64,000 nucleotides of DNA from Vigna angularis (Eukaryota; Streptophyta; Magnoliopsida; Fabales; Fabaceae). Below are positions 55,998 to 64,000 of this stretch, one piece after another. The position numbers and the translations under genes were made by a program. Below the pieces are notes generated by a model that saw only the letters and a program-made list of their open reading frames with translations, did not search any database and had not been told where the DNA came from. Every line of letters starts with the position of its first letter. The first letter of the stretch is position 1. The stretch covers positions 24,081,364 through 24,145,363 of the forward strand of contig NC_068977.1 in NCBI RefSeq assembly GCF_016808095.1, read 5' to 3'.

Positions 55998-56830
55998 ATG
56001 GAAAATGGAAGTGGAAATTTTCTAGGTAATCTACCAGTTCTTGATGGGAAAAATTATAACCATTGGGTTATAAAGATCGAAGTCATTCATGGATATCAAG
56101 AATTGCTAGAGATTGTGAAAGATGGTATCCAAGAGAACGACGAAGCCGCAAATAAGAAGAAAGATTGCAAAGCTCATTGTCTTCTCCGTCAATGTGTGGA
56201 TACGGTGAACTTTGAAAAGATTTCCAAAGTAAAAACAACAAAAGAGGCCTGGGATATATTGCAGAAGGAACATGGAGGTGGAAGAAAACCAAGTTAGATT
56301 GTAGTCCCTTTGAAGGCAGTATGAGTTATTTTCTATGACTAACTCTGAGATAATGGTTGAATACCTCAATCGATTGCAGTTATTGGTGAACTCAATGAGA
56401 GCGTGTGAGGAGGTTGAGAAAATACTACGTACGTTGTCTCCAAAGTTCGACTACATCGTGGTGGCAATAGAGGAGTCCAAGGATGTAGAAAATATGACAG
56501 TGGAAGACTTGCAAGGTTCTTTGGAGGCACATGAATTGAAACTATTATCGCGAAATGCTGAGAAGGTTGGAGAGGAAGAAACTTTGCAGGCATAGGTGAC
56601 AAAGAAATGAGGTTTTTTTTGAGGAAAATGGAAAAAGAACAAAGATAGAAGATTCAATAAAGATCCAAAGCAAGATCAAAATGAAAGGGATCGATCAGAA
56701 TCCACAAGGTCTGGTAAAGGAAGTTTTAGCAAAGGAAAAGAAGGAAAGAGGAATCAAGATAGAAAGAATACAATGTTATAATTGTGAAAAATGGGGACAC
56801 TATGCGGTTGATTGCTAGCATGGAAAGGGC
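55998..56830 (+). pseudogene. copia gag, broken
   Basis: It begins MENGSGNFLGNLPVLDGKNY at 55998 with the copia gag fold (TKEAWDILQKE), then a stop at 56295. The gag frame resumes around 56335 (VEYLNRLQLLVNSMRACEEV) to a stop at 56593. A zinc knuckle CYNCEKWGHYAVDC sits at about 56772-56815, followed by a TAG. Frame changes and stops prevent a product. Confidence 0.8.
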
Positions 56831-56863
56831 AAGCCGAAAAGGGAAACTAAGATTGAAGCTCAT

Positions 56864-57458
56864 GTGGCTCAAGATGAATCAGATGAAGAGCCTGTAGTGT
56901 TAATGGTCACAATGAATGAAGAGGGGTTTGTTGATGAAAATTGGTTTCTAGATACTCGATGTTCCAATCATATGACTGAACATAAGAATTGGATATCAAA
57001 TCTTGATACTAGGAAGACTAGCAAGATTAGGCTTGTAGATGACAATACAATGGAGGCTGCTGAAGTTGGTAATATTGTAATCAAGAAACAAGGTGAGGAG
57101 GTTGCTTTTATTGAAAATGTGTTGTATGTTCCTAAGATGAAATGTAATTTGTTGAATGTTGGTCAGTTAATAGAAAAAGGTTTTTCAGTAACCATGGGAG
57201 AAGATATGTTGAGAGTATATGACTCAAAGAAAAGAATGGTGTTGAAATCACCATTGTCAAGAAACAGAACTTTCCAAACAAGATTACGTCTAGTGGAAAA
57301 TCAGTGCCTCTCTACAACGACTGTAGACAAAACCAGTTAGCTATGGCATTAGAGGTTTGGTCACATGAGTTTTTTTAGTCTGAAAATGCTAGCTGTTAAT
57401 AGAGTGGTAATTGGACTACCTGAAATAATTGTTCCTGTGAAGAAATGTGAAGAGTATT
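56864..57458 (+). pseudogene. copia protease and start of integrase
   Basis: A 158-codon frame holds the aspartic protease region. The active-site motif, normally D-S-G or D-T-G-C, reads WFLDTRCSNHM, so the Gly is replaced by Arg and activity is unlikely. It then shows the NVLYVPKMKCNLLNVGQL segment common to copia polyproteins. After a stop the gag-pre-integrase phrase (LKMLAVNRVVIGLPEI) continues up to the solo LTR. Confidence 0.8.
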
Positions 57459-58883
57459 TGTTAAAAAAGAAGTGTTTCGTTTCTCATGCCAAGAGGCTTG
57501 GTAATTGGACTACCTGAAATGATTGCTTTTAAAATCTTTTTCGCAAAATAGAAAGTCTTTAAACTTTTCTTGAATCGCAAGTAAATTTGTATGCAATGAA
57601 ACAATAAGCGTATTCGAATGCAATGACAGTATAATCGACTTAATGCAAAGAGAAAGGATAAGAAAATTCAAACTCTGAGTTTTTATACTGGTTCGACCAA
57701 GCCTACATCCAATGTCCTTCTACTCAACCCGAGATAGAAGCCAGTGTACTATATAGATATGAGTTTTTACACCAACAGCTTTACAGTGACCTCACGTCAA
57801 AATGTAAATCACCTCTCTAACTCACTAATCTAAGTATAGGCAATACAAAAAACAAATAAACAACAAGAACAATCCTCTTCTACGGTAAACCCCTTTGAGA
57901 TCTCCCTCAAAGTCAAGAACCACGTTTTTCTTCCTGTATACACCACAGGCAATACCAACAATTCTCAGCATTTGCCAAAGCTTTTCCTGATAACGTAGAA
58001 AGCACCTTCTTATGCAGAACGATCAGACGTTTCCAATCACACAATCTTGCTTCACAAGAAATCCTTAAGAATTTATCACCACGGTAATTCTTGATTCTTG
58101 GAACTTTTCTCTCTTCTGTAAGAATTCAAAAAGCACACTAAAAAGATATGAAAGTGTAAAGATCAATTCCTCTTTCAGAAATCAAATCATGTGTCTATAT
58201 ATAGTATAAGACAAATCGGACGTGTTTTAATCGATTACGCTATTAATCTGGTCGAATGCATTTCACAGTTATAACAGATTAACAACATTCAAATGCATTA
58301 ATTGAAAGCGTAATTAATGTAATCGATTTACAATAAATGTTTGGTCAACATATTTAAAAATATGACCGTTGTGACAATTATGTCAAGCATTGAAACAGTT
58401 TTTAAATCTTTAACAAACTTAATCGAATACAAGATGCATGCAATCGATTAAGTAGTAACACTTAACATATTTTTTAAAACTTTTCTTCTCAAAATTCATC
58501 ACAGCACAATTGAAAATAATTTGTGCAAACACACGAGTTTTAATCGATTTCACCACCAATGTAATTGACTTAAAACTTGTTGTTTTGCTACAGTTAAAAA
58601 GTTCAGACAGCTGAAACTTGGTGCTTGTGGTTTTTCATTTCCGAAAACTCATATTATGCATACATAGATAAAAACACATTTCCAACACAGTAATATGCAA
58701 TAATCAACACAATATGTTCACAGTTATGCTTATACAAATAGAACACAGTAAGCAATAAAACATGTAACATGTAACATAGTACATACACATGTGTTTTTAT
58801 TAACTGTGTTGTCCTCATCAAAAACACAGATATCATTGAGATTTTCAACTAATCTTGTGCTCCCCCTATCAATAATCTCAACA
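57459..58883 (-). mobile_element. SIRE-like solo LTR inserted in the copia element
   Basis: On plus it runs TGTTAAAAAAGAAG to AATCTCAACA, the same family as 16518. Flanks are GTATT (57454-57458) and GTGTT (58884-58888). The copia reading phrase CEEYLL before it resumes as CLLGKKPRNAF after it, which confirms the insertion point. AATCGATT words are frequent. Confidence 0.85.
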
Positions 58884-60294
58884 GTGTTTATTAGGCAAAA
58901 AACCTAGAAATGCTTTCAATTCACAAATGCACATAAGAGCCAAAGTACTACATGTTGTGTATTCTGACGTGTGTGGACCGTTTGAGGAGTTGTCTTTGGG
59001 GAACAATAGATACTTTGTGACTTTTGTAGATGAGTATAGTCGCATGATATGGCTGTATTTGATAAAAGTTAAAAGTGATGTGTTTTTTGTCTTCAAAAAG
59101 TTCAAGTTGTTGGCTGAAAAGCAAAGTGGGAAGGCACTTAAAATACTCAGAACAGATGGAGGAGGGAATATGTGAAAACAAGGTGTATAGGTTGAGGAAG
59201 ACTTTATATGGCCTAAAGCAAGCACCAAGAGCTTGGAATAAGGTGATAAATTCGTTTATGATAAAGCATAAATTTCTAAAATGTCTAGTAGAGCATGGTA
59301 TGTATGTAAGGTTCCAAGGTGACCCAAATTTACTCCTAATGTGCATTTATGTGGATGACCTATTGATCACAAGGAGTAATATTTCAGAAATTGAGAAATT
59401 TAAAGGATTGTTGATGGCTGAATTTGAAATGACTGATTTGGGTAAGTTGAGGTATTTTCTTGGGCTTGAATTTGTTAAATCCAGCAGATTCTCCATCAAA
59501 GAAAATATTCAATAGAGGTCTTGAAGAAAATTAGTATGGAGACTTGTAATGCAACAACAACTCCAATAGAGAGAAATGTTACTGCTTTAGAAAATGATGA
59601 AGACGAAGTGAACAACCCACTGTATAAACAAATGGTGGGTTCACTTCGATATCTATGTAATAGCATACCTGATATTTGTTTTGCAGTTGGGATCCTTAGC
59701 ATATTCATGCATCAACCAAAGAAATTGCATTTGTTAACTGCAAAGAGAGTGTTAAGATATATAAAGGGAACATTAGAGCTTGGAGTTTTGTTTCCTAAAA
59801 ACTGTGAAATGCAAGATATCTTAGAGGGCTGGTCTGATTTTGATTGGTGTAGGGACAACAGTGACAAGAAAAACACTACTAGTTTCCTTTTCAAGTTTAT
59901 GGATGCACCGATCTCCTGGTGCAGTAAAAAGTAGCAAGTGGTGGCTTTGTCCACCTGTGAGGCAGAATATATTGTTGGATCTGCCACTGCATGCCAAGCT
60001 ATGTGGCTTGCTTCTATTTTGACAGCAATAAAGGTGGAATTTAGGAGACTCATCCAATTGTTTATGGATAACAAATCAATAATCAACTTGGTTTTTAATC
60101 CAGTTTCACATGGAAGGAGCAAACACATAGAGGCTAGATTTCATTTTTTGAGGGAACAAGTTAACAATGGAAGGATAAAACTGATCTATTGTCCCACTCA
60201 ATTACAACTAACAAATGTTTTTACTAAACCTTTGAAAAAGGATAAATTTGGTAGTCTAAGATCTGAGTTAGGCTTGATTGATTTTAGTACTTGA
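58884..60294 (+). pseudogene. copia integrase, RT and RNase H, deleted and broken
   Basis: Integrase resumes with GKKPRNAF, then VVYSDVCGPFEELSLGNNRY and LRTDGGG (about 59155). At 59170 the text jumps to RT: LYGLKQAPRAWN and the YVDD active site (CIYVDDLLIT, about 59345). The segment between these points, including the end of integrase and most RT fingers, is missing. A stop at 59513 and a frame change lead to RNase H (VGSLRYLCNSIPDICFAVG), with a TAG at 59932 before QVVALSTCEAEY and a final phrase QLTNVFTKPL. Not functional. Confidence 0.85.
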
Positions 60295-60306
60295 ATTAAG
60301 GGGAAG

Positions 60307-60517
60307 TGTTGTATTAATTCAAGTATGTTTTTACTTCTTTTAACTTTTTAATATGTTATGAACTTAAACTCTTATAAACTATAAATAAGAGTCATTCTAT
60401 TTCTTATATACTTAGACAGTAAGAGAATAAAACTTCTTACCATACACCCATTCCCTATGTGCGTGTGTTTTTCTTTTGTTTTTTTCTCCCCTGTTTTCCT
60501 CTCTTCCAAAACCAACA
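60307..60517 (+). repeat. 3' LTR of copia element
   Basis: TGTTGTATTAATTC to AAACCAACA, 211 bp, preceded by the purine tract AAGGGGAAG. Confidence 0.88.
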
Positions 60518-60522
60518 CCAGT

Positions 60523-61382
60523 CATGATGTTTTAGAGATAATTTATCAAATAAAATAAAAATAAAAATAATTCTTGAAAATTCACTTCCTCAACCCTTAT
60601 AAAGTTAACTCGAGTTCTTCCATGCTAGAAAAAGAAATATTAACTTATTTTCTTGTGATGATAAAGAAACAATATCTAATTTCTCTACTATTTGGTATGA
60701 TGATGAGGAAGGGTCATTTAATCAAAATATCACCATTTGTATTCCTCCCTTCACCACCTTTATGAAAATCCTCCACAAGGTTCTTAAGTACAATTATAAA
60801 CAGGACACTTACCCTGTCAACTTTTAGATCCAAATGTAAAATTTAAAGCAGTTTCTGGATATGAAACAGACCAAAATGTAAAATTTATCTGAGAACTCTG
60901 TAACTTGTCATAATAATTTTCATGATTCTGGTCCAGAATAACACAGTATATTTATTATTTAGTGAGCTAGTCCAGAGTAACATTCTTCCAATTTAGATAA
61001 AACAGAACAAAATATCATTACTAAGGAAATTTCTGCAGAAGCACAACCTTATTGTTTTGAACGCATGACTTTCAACAGAATGATCATAGACATAAGGAAT
61101 GAAAGTGTAAAAGAACAAAAGAAACTCGGTGGGACCCACAGTGAAACCCAATCCATCAGATTGAGAAAGAAGAGGAAAAATATTATTTGGTTATACCATA
61201 GTAGAAGACTGAAGGAAACTCTTACTTCTACAACTTCATTTTTATTAGGAACATTTATATTATTTTATAAACATTATTCCTTTAATCTCTCGCTTAGTTA
61301 TACTGTTGTTTTGAACATTCTTCCTTTTAATTTTATTTTCTATTAAAAGACATGCATAGACATTTTATGTTCCATTATAGTA
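60523..61382. other. unassigned intergenic DNA
   Basis: No gene recognised. It includes the region downstream of the minus-strand membrane-protein gene. Confidence 0.35.
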
Positions 61383-61766
61383 TCACGTTTGAGCTTCTTG
61401 TGCTTCCAAATTTGGCACGTGGGCTCTTGTCCCAGAAATGAAGTGAATAACGTGGTTGTAGTTGGTAAAGCAGAATGAGGCGACCAATAAGAGAAGCACG
61501 TTGGTGAGATACCACCATAGAAACTCATCCACCAGAATCCACCACAGTGCTTCACATCCAACAATCCCAGACAAGTGGAATATGAAATCAGTGGTTGGCA
61601 AGCTCATTTCCACAGCATATACAAGGACATGACAACACGCAGCTGTAACAAAAATCATTTTACTGGGGCTTGCATCTTGGAAGGGATTCTTGTTTGACCC
61701 TTCATACTTTATTCCTATACAATTTAACAAAAGGGCCATCAGAATACTATAAGCTTTCTGCTTCAT
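61383..61766 (-). CDS. small predicted membrane protein, function unknown
   Basis: A 127-codon frame starts at 61766 with MKQKAYSILMALLLNCIGI. About four hydrophobic segments are visible (residues 7-19, 37-52, 60-75, 80-100), the last rich in Trp and Leu (ALWWILVDEFLWWYL). A polar tail contains HVPNLEAQEAQT. I do not recognise the family. Two paralogous relics in the window (31739-31905, 35700-36087), with conserved start and leader, argue it is a real gene family rather than a chance ORF. All three are on the minus strand. Expression and a possible 5' exon cannot be judged. Confidence 0.55.
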   Translation of the reverse strand: MKQKAYSILMALLLNCIGIKYEGSNKNPFQDASPSKMIFVTAACCHVLVYAVEMSLPTTDFIFHLSGIVGCEALWWILVDEFLWWYLTNVLLLLVASFCFTNYNHVIHFISGTRAHVPNLEAQEAQT

Positions 61767-61784
61767 TCTGTTGATGCAAACACA

Positions 61785-62104
61785 ATCAAGAGAAAACTGC
61801 AGATAAATAAAAGCTGGTAGCTAAGCTACTATTTGCAGATATATATATATATATATATATATGAATACACACACATTTCTTTGTTTCAATCGCCAACTGA
61901 TCAGGTAGGGACCAAGTACGATTCCAAAATTTTGTAGTACCACACCTAAAAGTGCACAATATCAAGAGAAAACTGCAGATAAATAAAAGCTGGTAGCTAA
62001 GCTACTATTTGCAGATATATATATATACATTTCTTTGCTTCAATCGCCAACTGAGGTAGGACCAAGTACGATTCCAAAATTTTGTAGTACCACACCTAAA
62101 AGTG
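61785..62104. repeat. tandem duplication of about 176 and 144 bp
   Basis: ATCAAGAGAAAACTGCAGAT starts at 61785 and again at 61961. Both copies end CACACCTAAAAGTG (61954 and 62104). The size difference is mainly in an internal AT repeat (61837-61862 versus a shorter version). It is just upstream of the membrane-protein gene. Confidence 0.9.
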
Positions 62105-63322
62105 TTGGCTTATAAAGACAAGTGAGAAGCGGTGAAGTTGAAAAGAATAATGGATCCGATTGTCTGAAGTCAGAAATTGAAAGCATCACATAATCAGATA
62201 ATCATGACCATTTATTTTATTCATAAATTATAGCTGAAACATGCATACAAAATTTGAACCATCCGATCTTCATTTTAATAATATTGGTTATTGTCTGCAT
62301 GGTTTCGTGAATGCAGCTGATCCAATTCGTAGGATGTTTAGGTTATAATGGGGAGGAAGTTTCACCGACGTATATAATACTAATATAACTGTCGATACTA
62401 TTTATTATGAATGTAACCTTGATATTTTAGGTAATTTTGGCGTTATTTCCTCAGTTTATATTCATATATGTTCACGTCTTTTGTCGTTTGTCGATCGTCT
62501 CAAGTTTAGTTGAATTCTTAAGAGGTATTGTAAATGTCAAATGTAAAAGGTTTATATGTTTCACAGAATATTTTTCTTCCTTCTAATAGGTATTATAACA
62601 GGCGGGGTGTCGTTCTGATGTCTCATCTTACGGAACTTTTATCATATTTTCACGATATAATCATATTTTAACAATATTTTAACAACTTTTTAATAATCTT
62701 TTAATAATATATGTTATTATTTTATTGGTCCATATATTTAAAACGGATCAATTACAAACTATCGTATAAGTTATTATTAAAAAGTTTTAAAAATAAAATG
62801 TTAAAGAAACATTTTCATCCTGCTCAGAATGCAATTTTTGTCTTCGTATATCTGCCCAGTATGCAATTTTTGTCTTCGTCTTCAGAGAAAAACCTATTCC
62901 TACATGTCATGTATTATTCTAAATATTAATTAAATAATATTTTAATAAAAAGTAAATATAATAAAAACACATGATATTAGTAGGTATTCAATCTCAAACA
63001 TATTTTTTTCTTTAATAATAAACATAGAAAGATATAAATAATATATTAGAGTATCAAATAAAGTAAGAATTAGAAAAAAAATTAATATAAGTTTTTCTAG
63101 ATTATTTAATAAATTAAAGATATTTTAGCATTTTAAAATGAGAATGAGTATGATAACTAAGGATAGAGACTAAGACAAGCAAAAACATTACAAAAAAAAA
63201 GAACTTAAATTACTCTTTTGAAAATATTTGTTATTTATGGAATTTATTCACGGATGAAAAATTAGATCGATGTGGAATGACTAGAGTACTTACCTATACT
63301 TATACAATTCTAGAAATATAGG

Positions 63323-63363
<41 letters not shown>

Positions 63364-63470
63364 CATTTTCATTTTGAGTCCAATTTAAATATGTGAGCAT
63401 TATTCACATCTATACTTATACTCAAGCAATTTAATGATTTTCTATTAAAATTGAGGCGAGCTTTGTCAGG
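62105..63470. other. AT-rich intergenic DNA
   Basis: No gene recognised. It includes an (AT)n run at 63325-63361. Confidence 0.4.
63325..63361. repeat. (AT)n microsatellite
   Basis: About 18 AT units. Confidence 0.92.
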
Positions 63471-64000
63471 CCTCGGAAATGACGAGCGCTGGTGGAGTAC
63501 GCGTGGCAGTCAGAGAGCGAGACACCTCAGCGGTGCACGTGGCGACCGCAGAGCCTGACACTCCACTAACGGACGCCAGGTGTCGCACGCCGAGGGAAGT
63601 CAGAAGCCGGTAGTGGAAGGCACGTGGCTGTCAAAGAGAGGAGGTGCGTTCGGCGAGAGTGGGAAGCAAAACTGAGAATTTCTGAAATATTCTCCACTCT
63701 CTGCGCACACCCTCGTTTTCACGTTTCTGAAGAATCCTTTCTCTCCTCCTTCTCTCTACATTCTCTGCTCCTTCTCTCCAAGAGAAACACCCGTTTCATC
63801 TCCTCCGATCAGTATTCCGGTTCCATAGAAGGACTCACGGCGTCAAGGGCTTCCAGAGAAAACGTTCGGTTTGTGAAGCTGGGTTGGTAAGTCCTTCCCT
63901 TCATGCTGTCGTTTGTTTTCCAACCATGCAAACTCAGTTCTGGGTTCATACGTTGATCACCATTCTTAAAAATGAGTAGATCTGATGGTGTCGAGATTCA
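63471..64000 (+). promoter_or_regulatory. GC-rich promoter or LTR start with G-box words, cut by window end
   Basis: After the AT-rich spacer the GC content jumps. GCACGTGGC-type G-box words occur at about 63535 and 63621, with CGCGTGGCAG and CGCCAGGTGTCG nearby, then a CT-rich leader near 63720-63790. It may be a gene promoter and 5' leader, or the U3 of an LTR beginning TGTCAGGCCTCGG near 63467. A frame at 63624-63890 is not recognisable as protein. Confidence 0.35.

Larger units (their letters stand above)
55750..60517 (+). mobile_element. decayed Ty1/copia LTR retrotransposon
   Basis: LTRs at 55750-55952 (203 bp) and 60307-60517 (211 bp) start TGTTGTATT and end CCAACA. The flanks are CTAGT and CCAGT, one mismatch. 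A tRNA-Met primer site and a purine tract (AAGGGGAAG, 60298-60306) are present. Coding order is gag, zinc knuckle, protease, integrase, RT, RNase H, as in copia. Integrase C-terminal and RT N-terminal parts are deleted at about 59170, stops break several domains, and a solo LTR interrupts it at 57459. The LTRs differ by an 8-bp insertion and several substitutions, so it is older than the gypsy element. Confidence 0.9.

Noticed and set aside
63624..63890. 88-codon frame at the window end
   Set aside because: Lies over the GC-rich promoter-like leader; no domain, and the downstream sequence is cut off.
1..64000. tRNA, rRNA, CRISPR and phage features
   Set aside because: None seen on reading both strands; no B-box-like GGTTCGAATCC context was found. 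A covariance-model search would be the decisive check.

Overview
The window looks like repeat-rich intergenic DNA of a flowering plant, most likely a legume. The support is AT-rich DNA packed with nested LTR retrotransposons, a CACTA transposon, MITE-like elements, and two plant-type PPR genes related to Arabidopsis At4g20770 and At3g49142. The legume call is an inference from the style of the LTRs (AATCGATT-rich SIRE-like LTRs, Athila-like GGCGCCGTTGCCG primer sites). No bacterial, CRISPR or organellar genes, and no tRNA or rRNA, were seen.

Layout, left half. At 1-1600 lies a relic with CACTA-style subterminal repeats. At 1603-7045 is a complete Ty3/gypsy chromovirus-type element (TSD GGTTA, LTRs nearly identical) whose polyprotein carries a frameshift and three internal stops. 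At 8000-15654 an older LTR is split by an Athila-like element without gag-pol (8984-14667, TSD ATACT). At 16518-22862 is a minus-strand SIRE/Maximus-like copia element with a decayed gag and an extra ORF but no pol. At 22863-27950 are several further LTR-type remnants. At 28630-31552 is a CACTA element (TSD CTT) that itself holds a solo LTR. At 33238-34993 are two related MITE-like elements.

Layout, right half. The genic island is at about 38.9-44.6 kb: two divergently transcribed, intronless-looking PPR genes, an E-class one on minus and a DYW-class one on plus, sharing a 1.2 kb intergenic region. Both would act on organellar RNA. From 46.9 to 54 kb is a nested stack of LTRs (families called X, Y, Z and W here) with a third MITE-like insertion. 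At 54.7-55.4 kb is a degenerate 27-bp minisatellite. At 55750-60517 is a decayed Ty1/copia element interrupted by a solo LTR. At 61383-61766 (minus) is a small predicted membrane-protein ORF of unknown function; a frameshifted copy lies at 35.7-36.1 kb and a fragment at 31.7 kb.

The only confident host genes are the two PPR genes, with the small membrane-protein ORF as a plausible third. The more unusual signals are structural: different LTR families each carry their own array of short inverted-repeat words; one LTR contains a copy of its own primer-binding site; a hairpin sits directly upstream of a polypurine tract; and a gag-only copia element carries an unrelated ORF. All coordinates and repeat comparisons were made by eye.
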